A stretch of DNA of 12,500 bases from Theodoxus fluviatilis (GCA_034096865.1 JAWQFJ010000506.1:10001-22500), one strand, 5' to 3'. Shown: positions 1 through 8,022, numbered from the stretch's first letter. Notes: a model not told the origin generated them from the sequence alone. A program made the numbers and translations.

Positions 1-480
1 ATAGCGCGGGCTGGCTCTGCATCGAGGTCGACTAGGTCCCCGGCCTCAGGCCTGGGTGCCACTCTTGTCTGCAGGCATCCTTGGTGGTCCTGTCAGTCCC
101 AGACAGACAGCAGATGCCCGCCACAACGATCTGCATTGCATTTTGCAGACGTGTTGAGAGACTGATAAAGTACGAGCCCGCACGTGCTTGATGCCAAAGC
201 GGAAATCAATGCATTCGCATCACCCTTGGTGAAGGACAAGACGGACAAGTCGTAGAGTTGATTAATCAATCTCATCAGTCCCACAGAAGTGAAGACTATA
301 CAGAAATAAGTATGCAACGTCTAGTGTTGCGATGATGAATAGACAGATTTATTTTCACTCCAGCGTCAGTATATGTATCCAGGATTTGACACTGATATTG
401 TAAATGAGTAAGTCTGTAATCGACTAAATTGATTTATTCTATATGCTCATCACAGCCTGTCCCTTTGTACATTATGCACG

Positions 481-482
<2 letters not shown>
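1..482. other. Unassigned sequence, no supported gene
   Basis: I see no recognisable protein, RNA gene or repeat family here. Short open frames exist (for example one open on the + strand from position 1 to about 160, and a 74-codon frame on the minus strand at 93-317), but none shows a domain, conserved motif or convincing splice signals. A CTTGTCTGCAG at about 64-74 resembles a splice acceptor, but the sequence after it translates to nothing I recognise. A perfect 12-bp palindrome, TTGATTAATCAA, lies at about 257-268. It is AT-rich and could be chance. Confidence 0.5.
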
Positions 483-523
<41 letters not shown>

Positions 524-526
524 CGT
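483..526. repeat. (GT)n/(GC)n alternating purine-pyrimidine tract
   Basis: About 16 GT units run directly into a GC run (GCGCGCGCGCG) and then GTGTTT. The whole stretch alternates purine and pyrimidine. Such GT/GC alternation is the classic sequence class able to adopt left-handed Z-DNA under negative supercoiling; that is known for the class and only inferred here. All open frames across it are low-complexity artefacts. Confidence 0.95.
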
Positions 527-540
527 GTTTGTAAGTGAAA

Positions 541-856
541 GAGAGACAGACAGACACACAGACAGACAGACACACAGACAGACAGACAGACAGACGGACA
601 GACGGACGGACGGACGGACGGACGGACGGGCGGGCGGGCGGACGTACGGGTGGACGTACGGGCGGACGTACGGGCGGACGGACGGACGGACGGACGGGCG
701 GGCAGGCAGGCAGACAACCAGGCAGGCAGACACATAGAAAGACACATAAACAGACACACTGACACACAGTCATACACATGCACAGACAAGCATTCGGATG
801 AACAGACGAAAACACGAACACAGGCGCAAACAGACATATAGACGGCCACACAGACA
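541..856. repeat. Compound tetranucleotide microsatellite (CAGA / GACG / GGCG)
   Basis: A long imperfect tetranucleotide array that changes composition along its length: GACA units first, then GACG, then GGCG with interspersed GACGTACGGGC variants (about 640-680), then GACG again, then GGCA and finally increasingly diverged CAGACA-type units to about 856. The graded turnover suggests successive point mutation and local expansion of one ancestral tetranucleotide. Long open frames in five registers here (rich in RTDG, VRPS or TDRQ) result from period-4 repetition and are not genes. Confidence 0.9.
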
Positions 857-2213
857 CAAGGAGGAACTCAGAAACGCCTTTTTCTCCGTACGCGTTCTAA
901 ATGTTCTTCAGTCTGAGGGATGGATACAATCGGAGTGAAGCCTATTTCTATTTTAGCAGCTCATCTGAAAGCCGACACCAAGGATGGGTCGTTTCAGCAT
1001 GTTTTTTTCTCTCAACAAGCTTGTTCCCGATAGACTCATTTTCTTAGGTTTGCCCCCCACTGTGGAGATGGGAATCAGCACAGAGCATAAAAGTGGGTTG
1101 ATTCTCCAACTTGACTTTCGAAAAAATGCGGGAGGATTTGTCACTTTTTGACAGTTAAAATCTGAGACGTGTGGGTGGTCGTGAACTCTAGAGCATCTAT
1201 TTGAAATAAGGAGTAGGCGTTAAACTCGATTAACCAGTTATGTAATAAACGTAACCAAGACTTGACATCCTAAAGTGATCATTAATTTTATTAATTTGTA
1301 TTCTCTCATTAAAAGACCTTATTCAAATTTCAGTTGTTGCCTTCTGATGATATTTGCAGCATTTTTGTTTTTAATGAAAAGGTTTTCAGTATCGTCTTCT
1401 ACGTTGAGTTTTAGGATACTTTATTTCTTTTCTTTTATATTATAAAAAGCGATGCGTTCCTAAAACTATTGTTTCCACTCTTCCTGTGTTAGACTGCGAA
1501 CAGGCTGAAGGCACAGAGAAAAAAACTCAGGCCGTCAACTTATCACATGAAACTGCACATGATGCAAAACGTTCTCTAGATCCAGTGTGAAACCTTCAGT
1601 TTTCACCTTCTTACCAAATAGTAAATGATGTTCGTCCGACGCGTTCATGATGAAATCAAATGTTTACCTACGTAGTCAAAATTGTTCGCAACATCGCAAA
1701 AGTCTTCAAAACTGCGGGAATCCAATCGAAGGCGTAGATTATTTCCCCCGGGTGGAGGAATCGTATTAATGGGGGAGGAAATAGCCGTGGCCTGACAAAA
1801 TGAGTTGCGCAACACCACACTAAAGCAAGGCAGATTCGTCGAAGTGCTGATTACTGTTGGATTTGGGGCTGTGAAGTGCGCAGTGCTTGGACTGCACTCC
1901 AAGTTCGTTGAGGAGAACACCCACTGTCCAACTTCCTGCTTTAATGGCCGAGGCTGCAGCACATCCCACATAGAGCTCAGTATCAAATGTTCCAGCGGAA
2001 GCCAACTTCAGCCCGCCAGTGAGCGGCCATTAGAACCCTGCCACTGTGTGGTGACATTGAGACGCTCCCTAGCACGGCGGTGACAAAGAAACGCAATATG
2101 GCCTTTGAAGATCTCGACAGAGACGAAAGCATAGAACTGTTGTTTATGACCCCAGCTGAGAGAAGAATGAACGACGCAAAGGTAGTGACTGTGGAGCATT
2201 AACAAAGTAAAAG
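857..2213. other. Unassigned intergenic or intronic sequence with weak ORFs
   Basis: An AT-rich stretch with no recognisable domain. The longest open frames overlap on opposite strands: minus 1645-1986 (113 codons) and plus 1805-2083 (92 codons). The region 1640-2100 is somewhat richer in GC than its surroundings and stays open in several frames. It could be a decayed exon or transposon fragment, but I recognise no family in either translation and see no good donor/acceptor pair. I leave it unassigned. Confidence 0.45.
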
Positions 2214-2700
2214 CGACTGTTCCGTTTTCAGATAGCTATAAGAGAAGAGAATGAAACTGTACTTTTAGTGGCATTAGCGGAAAGGAAAGCAAAGATTTGC
2301 ACGAGAAGAGATCGATGAGGGAAGAATAGGCAAGTTTCATATTCTATAAATTTAGAACGTAACCAAACACTTTTCCGTAAAGAAGTGGCGAATGCGGCAC
2401 TGATGAGGTGAAAAAAGCAAGGGTTATTCGTGTACGTCCGTGATAGAGAGAAAAGGGACAATTAAAATTGCGTTACTCTTGCCAGATGGCGATTAAATTT
2501 TCGCTTTTAAGGACATTGTCGAAGAGAAAAGGTTAAAGTTTACTTTTTTCCAGATAGTGACGTAGCAACAGACTCGATTAATGCCTTTTGTGACGTTCGT
2601 GGAAAGAAAAGCCCGGGAAAAAAAGACTTTCACTTTTCAGCTATCTGACAGATAAAGACGGGAACATCTGTCATATATGGCACGTGTCTAAAAAGAGAGA
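2214..2700. repeat. Degenerate purine-rich repeat, spacing about 80 bp
   Basis: Two word types recur in alternation. One is CAGATAG-like: CAGATAGC at about 2230, CAGATGG at about 2482, CAGATAGTG at about 2552, CAGCTATC at about 2637. The other is a purine run such as GGAAAGGAAAGC at about 2279, GAAGAGAAAAGG at about 2520 and GGAAAGAAAAGC at about 2601. In the two clearest copies the first word precedes the second by 49 bp, and the DNA just before the purine run is similar (CTTTT, then GTGG or GTGACG, then GGAAAG). This suggests old diverged duplication. No coding potential is evident, and a chance component from the purine bias cannot be excluded. Confidence 0.35.
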
Positions 2701-2921
2701 GAACGTCTCTTCGGACGCTGATATAGATAGCTCTATAGGTTTAGATTTATCTACATGGATCATGACGGAGATGACTGTGCAGGTTAATACTGTTATCACA
2801 TTTGCGAGGAAGAGAGTCAAGTGACGCATAGAAGGCGTTGACAGGAAAGAGAAAGAAGATCGATATGCTCGTACGCAGACTGACGGCAACGTTTAACGTT
2901 TTACGTTCGCTCGCAGATTAC

Positions 2922-3040
<119 letters not shown>

Positions 3041-3180
3041 CACAGATAATCTGAATCTGAATCTGAATCTTTATTTCGGCCGACGACCCATCATGGTTAT
3101 AACAGTACAAACATGTAAAAGTGCAGTGATATATATACACGAAGTTGTAAAGCAGTTCAAACTGTACAGTGATCAAAATA
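3041..3180 (-). mobile_element. Probable 3' end of a non-LTR retrotransposon, hexamer tail
   Basis: Read on the minus strand, the sequence runs toward GGCCGAAATAAAG and then three to four copies of GATTCA (3045-3070) before reaching the GA tract. An AATAAA-type signal followed directly by a short tandem-repeat tail instead of poly(A) is typical of the 3' ends of CR1/L2-like LINEs and of SINEs that use them. No reverse transcriptase coding sequence is attached, so this would be a 5'-truncated copy or a SINE. No target-site duplication was identified, partly because the GA tract obscures the right boundary of the element. Family assignment is inference. Confidence 0.45.
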
Positions 3181-3212
3181 CACGTTTAGAATGGCCGGAG
3201 ACGCGTTGTAGT

Positions 3213-3259
3213 CACTTCCGGAGTTATTTGTAGAAGCCACGTGCTTTCAGCCATGTTGG
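3213..3259 (+). promoter_or_regulatory. Promoter-like motif cluster upstream of the THAP relic
   Basis: Three motifs typical of TATA-less metazoan core promoters lie within 50 bp: CACTTCCGG (ETS/GABP-type) at 3213-3221, the E-box CACGTG at 3238-3243, and GCCATGTTGG (resembling YY1 sites) at 3250-3259. They sit 50 to 95 bp upstream of the ATG of the THAP-like reading frame at 3309. If real, they suggest that the relic arose as a duplicated gene or DNA transposon with its own promoter rather than as a processed copy. An upstream ATG at 3253 opens a short 25-codon frame. Short motifs occur by chance, so confidence is low. Confidence 0.3.
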
Positions 3260-3308
3260 TAGGAGGCAAGCGCTGTCTGCTAAGCTGTGCTACGGAAGAC
3301 GCACATCC

Positions 3309-3560
3309 ATGCCGACTTCTTGCTGCGTGAAAAATTGTTTCAACAACCAACAAAAAGACACATTAAGAGGAGTCAAAAACACTCCTACTACTTTATACCA
3401 TCAGAGAAAATCAATCAAGGTCCGATTGTGCACAGGGTGACCGAAGCTAGACAAAGAGGATGGAAAAAGAAGATTTACATAATAGATCTGACCTTTCGAG
3501 ACAAACACCCGGCGAGAATCAGCAGACATTTCCCACGAATCCTGCTACGAAGAATCAATA
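3309..3560 (+). pseudogene. THAP-type zinc-finger domain relic, frameshifted
   Basis: From the ATG at 3309 the frame reads MPTSCCVKNC, matching the THAP-domain start (MPxxC then C at position 10, the first two zinc ligands). From about 3383 a different frame carries the rest: SYYFIPSEK (the usual FYxxP segment), a GW pair followed by lysines (the invariant THAP tryptophan), DLTFRDKHPARIS, then RHFP near 3527, matching the usual KHxRICSxHF. At least one frameshift between about 3340 and 3383 separates the halves, and the third zinc-ligand cysteine appears as Ile/Ser, so the domain is broken. THAP domains are sequence-specific DNA-binding modules shared by cellular proteins and P-element-like transposases. 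Nothing I recognise follows it. A retroelement inserted about 140 bp downstream. Confidence 0.55.
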
Positions 3561-3687
3561 GACTTCCAAAGACCTATAGTTCTTTAACTCTTCCAACGTG
3601 TACGCTGATGTTCCGAGTACAACAATTAAATATGTCCATGGCACTCGTTGACGGAGTGTTCCTCAATTCCGTATCAAGTTGGTCCTT

Positions 3688-3701
3688 CGTCAGCTGGTAT
3701 G
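3688..3701. repeat. Target-site duplication, left copy (14 bp)
   Basis: CGTCAGCTGGTATG is repeated exactly at 4046-4059. The two copies bracket a segment with a microsatellite-like tail on one side, which is the expected outcome of target-primed reverse transcription. Confidence 0.8.
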
Positions 3702-3714
3702 AATAAATGAATGA

Positions 3715-3819
3715 ATGGATGGATGGATGGATGGATGGATGGATGGATGGATGGATGGATGGATGGATGGATGGATGGATGGATGGATGGGTGGATGGAT
3801 GGATGGATGGATGGATGGA
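3715..3819. repeat. (GATG)n microsatellite, tail of copy A
   Basis: About 26 tandem GGAT/GATG units with one interruption (GTGG at about 3791), preceded by ATGAATGAATG. It forms the 3' tail of the minus-strand element. The GWMD-repeat open frame across it is an artefact. Confidence 0.95.
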
Positions 3820-3966
3820 GTTTTACGGCTTATCAGCCTTTGTAGGCTACGTAAGGCCACCGAGCACAAAAACCACTAGAATAGTTCCGAGTCAGCGCAA
3901 ATCAAGTCACGATGTACCTAGTTATTCGCCTCTTACGAATCGCGAAGGGAGACGCAGTGGGTCAAT

Positions 3967-3970
<4 letters not shown>

Positions 3971-4031
<61 letters not shown>
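3971..4031. repeat. (AC)30 microsatellite inside copy A
   Basis: A perfect AC run of about 60 bp follows GTCAATTCTT. In the related copy at 9541 the same GTCAATTCTT is followed by CCACGGCGG and no AC run, so the dinucleotide tract is either an expansion specific to this copy or a loss in the other. Confidence 0.95.
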
Positions 4032-4033
<2 letters not shown>

Positions 4034-4045
4034 ACCCTCAGGGAG

Positions 4046-4059
4046 CGTCAGCTGGTATG
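4046..4059. repeat. Target-site duplication, right copy (14 bp)
   Basis: Exact second copy of CGTCAGCTGGTATG (first copy at 3688-3701). Removing one copy and the segment between them would join the left flank directly to GATCGAGCCCGCC, the presumed empty-site sequence. Confidence 0.8.
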
Positions 4060-5189
4060 GATCGAGCCCGCCGATCACCTCAATTTTGTTGAGGTAAAAT
4101 CGACATGTATCGGGCTTGCGAAAGTCAACGTAACGCGTTTTCTTCCTCATGGACATTACCTTAGAAAGAAAAATGTATCAACTAACTCTAATTATTTTAG
4201 ATGTTGGTTTCTTGGCACAGCCAGCTTACCATGTCGGAGCAGTTAAACAAATAAGAGAAAAGCGAAACGATCACTCGTGCATTGAGTTTTGATGCGTGAC
4301 CGGGACACTCCCCGCAGTATGTTTTGTTTGCTTTGTAAGGTTTGAGCACTAGCTGTAGGTGTAAAAATGGTCAGTTATTAATATCATTGGTGAATTAATT
4401 GTCATGAAACTTTGTTTTGTGCTTTAATGCCATTTTCTTGTCATAATATTACACGTTACATTACACCGAATGCGGGCAAGTTGATCATGCGCTCATCAAC
4501 TCGATGATCGCGAATTTTCTGTCCTCGCCTGACCAGCGAAACGAAATAGTCAATTCAAGCCAAAACTAAACAGTTATCTGCTGCCACTCATTCGAGCTTT
4601 ACATGAAACAGTATATCACACTAGCTCGATCCTCTGCTGGCGTAGTGGCTACGGTTCGATCGTGTTCGTCTCCTAGATACGTAAGGTGTGGTTTGTTTAC
4701 TTATCTTCTGTGGGTTTTGTGCAGAAAGTATACGTTACAATAGTCTATTATGGCTATTTTCGATTAGTTTTTTAAATATCTAATTAAACTTTTTGCGTGC
4801 TTTAATGCCATCCTTTTGCCACGATCTAGCGATAATCACTCCTCAACACAGACCCGAAACATACATCAACATATCGCACTGGAAGTTATGCAACCTACCA
4901 TCGTGGTTGTGCTGCTAATTACCATATGACCCCTGGTGAACTCTTCTCCGGCCCTACTCTCAGAGAATATCACATGAGATCTCTACATTAGAACAGTTAC
5001 AATCAATACTGTGATAACAAAATTATATAACATCAAGCGAACATTATTTTAGCAACGAGGTTGACGATAATATAGGACAGTTAGTATACTAAGACCGAAT
5101 AAACTACGTTGTAGAGTATATAAGGAGTTCCTGACAGGTGATTATTTTAATCGTTTACAGGTTACAGGATGAATTACATAGAGTTCTTT
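4060..5189. other. AT-rich unassigned sequence with a partial direct duplication
   Basis: I find no gene or recognisable element. A 14-bp word TGCTTTAATGCCAT occurs at 4420-4433 and again at 4798-4811. Both copies are preceded within about 30 bp by an AATTAA segment and an ACTTT, and followed by a TCTTG/TTTTGCC stretch, suggesting an old direct duplication about 378 bp apart. Small inverted repeats include CCTCAA/TTGAGG at about 4077-4093 and AGTTGAT/ATCAACT at about 4479-4501. Confidence 0.5.
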
Positions 5190-5463
5190 CGGTATTTTTA
5201 TTGATTACGACGGTTCATACTGTAATATATAAACATTGCAACATCGCGCGTTTTATGTACACCCCTTCCATTTAATAAGTGCGTTATGTTTGTTTGTTAG
5301 CAAACGATTTACCACGTATTTTCCTCTTATATCAGAATACAAAGGACAACTCATAATAAAGTGTGTCTCGTTCTCAATATCGTTACAGAATGGACATCTT
5401 TCATCCTGATCCAGCTGTGCTCTGGGTCGAACATAGTGTTTTAACTCGTTATTACGAAGGAGA
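5190..5463 (-). mobile_element. C-terminal fragment of a LINE reverse transcriptase ORF
   Basis: The minus strand encodes about 69 residues ending at a TAA at 5253-5255. Key features are LRNNELKHYVRPRA, then CPFC and HFIMSC forming Cys-x2-Cys-x7-His-x4-Cys, then PLYSDIR. This ER-CxxC-IENExHFxxxCPxYxxxR pattern is the conserved tail found after the reverse transcriptase domain of many invertebrate non-LTR retrotransposons (I/Jockey/RTE-like groups). It probably binds nucleic acid as a zinc knuckle. The stop is followed within about 60 bp by an AATAAA-type signal on the minus strand (about 5199-5204), consistent with a true 3' end. The reverse transcriptase domain itself is absent: the frame runs directly into a CT/GA microsatellite at 5464. 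Confidence 0.7.
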
Positions 5464-5464
5464 G

Positions 5465-5468
<4 letters not shown>

Positions 5469-5557
<89 letters not shown>

Positions 5558-5608
5558 AAGAGAGAGGGGGGGCAGAGAGAGAGACAAATAGAGAGACAGA
5601 AAGACACT

Positions 5609-5656
<48 letters not shown>

Positions 5657-5735
5657 GAGACAGAGAGACAGAGAGAGACAGAGATGGACAGAGGGACGGA
5701 CGGAAAGACGGACACACAGACGAGCAGACAGACTG
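5469..5735. repeat. Compound (AG)n / (GACA)n microsatellite
   Basis: About 42 AG units (5469-5553) pass into GACAGAAAGAGAG variants, a G7 run at about 5568, a (GACA)7-type block at about 5622-5655, and mixed GAGACA/GGAC units to about 5735. It sits exactly where the LINE reading frame loses similarity. The long SLSLS and RERER open frames across it are artefacts. Confidence 0.95.
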
Positions 5736-6466
5736 ACCATTGGTCGACTGTACTGGCAAACACACACTAACGAAGAAGACTAAATTCAGCGTTTGCATTT
5801 TCACCTTTACTCTTTTGCTGGTAGATTTTGCCATCTTGATTATTTTACTGGCAGAGGTTTGATGATATTTTGGAATATCGGCCACATACTAAACCACATC
5901 AGAGAACACATGATATCTGAAGTATTGCTTTGTCAGCAAAGGAACGCCAGAGATTAACAAGGATGAAAATCCTACATTTATGATAATGACAGAGTACATG
6001 CAAATGTTTATTCGGATCTCGTCGAAACAAAGTGCAGAATTTAACATGGAAGTTATTCATGTCAACTTTGTATCCTCGATTTGCTCAAACTGCTTTGCGG
6101 TTTACTGTGAACCAAAAACAGAAAGCGAAAACCAGACTTTCATGACAGTGACTGCAGGGCAAGAACGGGTAATCATCAATGAAATGTTTGACTGCTAAAG
6201 GGTTTGTTTGGATTTTGATACGCCGACAGTTCAACTTGTAACATACAGGCAATAACATGAATGAACAAGTTGCTTTGTGATACTGGCATGATACACCTCA
6301 CCCCACTCTGACGGAGCAATGTGTGAATAAAAGGTAAGTCAACTTGAGGACATGGGAACCTTTCCTCTTTTCTTGCCAAAATCTAGCGTTCATTACTAAT
6401 CGAATACTATGACGTTGTGATCCTTTACGTGTTTTTTTCTTTCTCTCAGAAAATTGCCGTTTCATT
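5736..6466. other. Unassigned sequence
   Basis: I see no supported gene here. A 72-codon + strand frame at 5980-6198 has no recognisable motif, though its residues are not low-complexity (several Cys, ending FDC). A strong acceptor-like tract, GTTTTTTTCTTTCTCTCAG, ends at about 6449, but the sequence after it is the C-rich tract and does not translate to anything recognisable. Confidence 0.45.
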
Positions 6467-6496
6467 CCCAACCCCCAACCCCCACCCCCTCACCCC
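6467..6496 (-). other. G-quadruplex-type tract on the minus strand
   Basis: The + strand reads CCC AA CCCCC AA CCCCC A CCCCC T CA CCCC. On the minus strand this gives five runs of at least three G separated by loops of only 1-3 bases, which comfortably meets the G3+N1-7 pattern used to predict G-quadruplexes, with i-motif potential on the + strand. It is flanked by pyrimidine-rich DNA on both sides. A function is not implied. Confidence 0.75.
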
Positions 6497-7707
6497 TTCT
6501 TTTTTCTGTTAATTCTTTTAAAATCGCGTCGTCGAATGCAATACGGTCGCGCTGAGGGAAAATTGTTAACAAGCGAAATATGACGGAATTAAAACGGAGC
6601 ACATTTGACACGCTGTATCTACCCATTATCCGTACTATACATTTTAAAACCGCGGTCTTGGGCTTCTGAAGAGGGCGCGGACCTCAAAGCCACCACCATG
6701 CCGTAACGATGGCGTCAACATTAAAGTCTTTGACCATCCTGTTTTTGCTCCATTGTGACGGGAAATCTTGTCCATGAATACTACCACACGCATACCTGCT
6801 TATTCTTGCTCCGGACACATCCGGAGTTACCAATTTGCATGCAATGAATATGCAGCACCAAACCACAGCTGCGACGATCCCGGGACGCACTGTGCTCAAG
6901 CGCTTACAGCAGGACAAAACCTTGAAGAAATCAAAGGCTTTACGGCCTTCGTTGCGTGATGGAACCACTTATACGCATGTTGATGAGCAAGCTAATACGG
7001 GGGTTACAACATTGCTGACCTCTTCCACTTTTACGAAACCTTTTATCTGCCAGTCGGGAGTCAGATACCCGTACTCGCGTCGCACCTACAGGGCCAATCT
7101 CGACCGTTTCAAGGAATGAGGTCGTAGAAGTGACGCCGCTGGCTGCAATGACGTCATCTACTTGCCTGGAGGCGAAACCAGGGTGACGCGAAAAAGCTCC
7201 GGAGCCTCACTAGGATTTTATTGCTTTTCCCATTACGGTGCGATGGCTCCAGAGCTAACGCCCTTGGAAAAAAACTTGTTCTGCGGTCCCGGGTGGCAGA
7301 CCGATGAATGCGGCTGGCCCTAAATTCTAATCTCCATTCGATCTTCTTTGAGAGCTCCGGGCCAGCCTTAATGGCGTGATCAATCACCCACATCTGCCTT
7401 TGGTCATGCGGATCATTTGAACCCGTCCTAGCCACGTTTTCTGATGACCACCAGAAAAACTCAGAGTTCATTCTCCAAAGTGACGACAAAATAAACATAT
7501 AAAAGCCCATTTAAATCTTCATCATGTTTGCTCAAGAATCAGGACCTCAGCGATATGCGTGGGTAAACACGACCGTAATTTGCCAGTGCAAGGCCGGGAT
7601 TTCAAAAGTGTCCGTTTACAGTTTAAAGTCTCAACATGAATACGTTTGTGCTAAAACCCAACAAGTTCCTCGTCCTTGCATAGGAGATGAACGACATACC
7701 CAGATGA
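6497..7707. other. Unassigned sequence with two minus-strand open frames and a hairpin
   Basis: Minus-strand frames at 6684-6968 (94 codons, with a hydrophobic stretch around AAVVWCCIFIACKLV) and 7154-7510 (118 codons, rich in Arg and Trp) have ordinary amino-acid composition, but I recognise no family and see no clear splice signals or promoter. A perfect 7-bp stem with a 4-base loop, CTCCGGA-CACA-TCCGGAG, is at 6809-6826. These could be decayed transposon pieces or exons of an unrecognised gene. I cannot support a gene call. Confidence 0.4.
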
Positions 7708-8022
7708 AACCTTGAGTATAAAAAGGCGTGTCATGCAAAAGAGGTTAGTTCAGGAGGCCTGCTTGATTTCCCTGTGTCTTTTCTTGACATTACCTCGTGG
7801 AATACTTGTAACGAAGTTCTTTCTATTGGAGCGAAAATTCGACTGTGGGAGCCAAAAACTATGAGAATGACAACCATTGGCTTTTGTAGAAATAAACCAG
7901 TGGACCTCCAAATTCATCATATGTCTTCTCAGGCTAGGAATAGACTCATGATTCAGGGCGCTGTCCAAGGTGCAGCTGCTGTCTCAGCTGGTCTCTTCCT
8001 CCAGCGATCAGTGCGGCGTTAG
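7708..8022 (+). other. Unrecognised open frame of about 105 codons, coding status uncertain
   Basis: The frame is open from the stop at 7705 to a TAG at 8020-8022. The first in-frame ATG is at 7861, giving only 53 codons from a normal start; a longer product would need an upstream exon or a non-ATG start. The C-terminal part (SSQARNRLMIQGAVQGAAA, then VSAGLFLQRSVRR) is alanine and glycine rich and could be a helix. No domain is recognised. It lies downstream of a TATA-like site, which is the only contextual support. It may well be noncoding. Confidence 0.2.
7717..7725 (+). promoter_or_regulatory. TATA-box-like element
   Basis: GAGTATAAAAAGGCG is a near-ideal metazoan TATA box in context, with GC-rich flanks. 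A TTCAGG, which could serve as an initiator, follows about 33 bp downstream. A frame open from 7708 to 8022 lies just after it. No known promoter or gene is confirmed here, and TATA-like words are common by chance in AT-rich DNA. Confidence 0.3.

Larger units (their letters stand above)
3702..4045 (-). mobile_element. SINE-like retroposed element with CATC tail, copy A
   Basis: The 344-bp segment lies between exact 14-bp direct repeats. On the minus strand it begins CTCCCTGAGGGTTAGG, contains a GT run, a unique body of about 150 bp and a short stem-loop (GCCTT/AAGGC at 3836-3857), and ends in TAAAACTCCATCC followed by about 26 CATC units and then CATTCATTCATTTATT. A tetranucleotide 3' tail plus a 14-bp target-site duplication indicate LINE-mediated retroposition. 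A diverged second copy of the body and tail is at about 9387-9550. I see no convincing tRNA, 5S or 7SL head, so SINE is a working label. A truncated LINE is the alternative. Confidence 0.65.

Noticed and set aside
265..285. Minus-strand CTGATGAG as a hammerhead core
   Set aside because: No GAAA box with a supporting stem II follows; the nearby palindrome TTGATTAATCAA explains the local pairing.
429..857. Several overlapping open frames of 60-135 codons across the tetranucleotide array
   Set aside because: They are simple translations of period-4 repeats in multiple registers on both strands, with no domain and no unique sequence.
2395..2420. Possible hammerhead ribozyme: CTGATGAG followed by GTGAAAA
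   Set aside because: There is no room for stem II between the CTGATGAG box and the GAAA-like box, and no paired stems I and III were found.
4056..4085. tRNA B-box-like GGCTCGATCC on the minus strand
   Set aside because: No A box, cloverleaf or acceptor stem could be fitted, and the segment is in the flank outside the target-site duplication, so it is not the head of the retroelement.
5363..5885. Open frames rich in SLSL or RERE flanking the LINE fragment
   Set aside because: Only the C-terminal 69 codons of the minus-strand frame (5256-5462) are LINE-like; the rest is microsatellite translation.
6431..6480. Strong polypyrimidine-CAG acceptor at about 6449 as the start of an exon
   Set aside because: The following sequence is the C-rich tract and has no recognisable protein and no matching donor.
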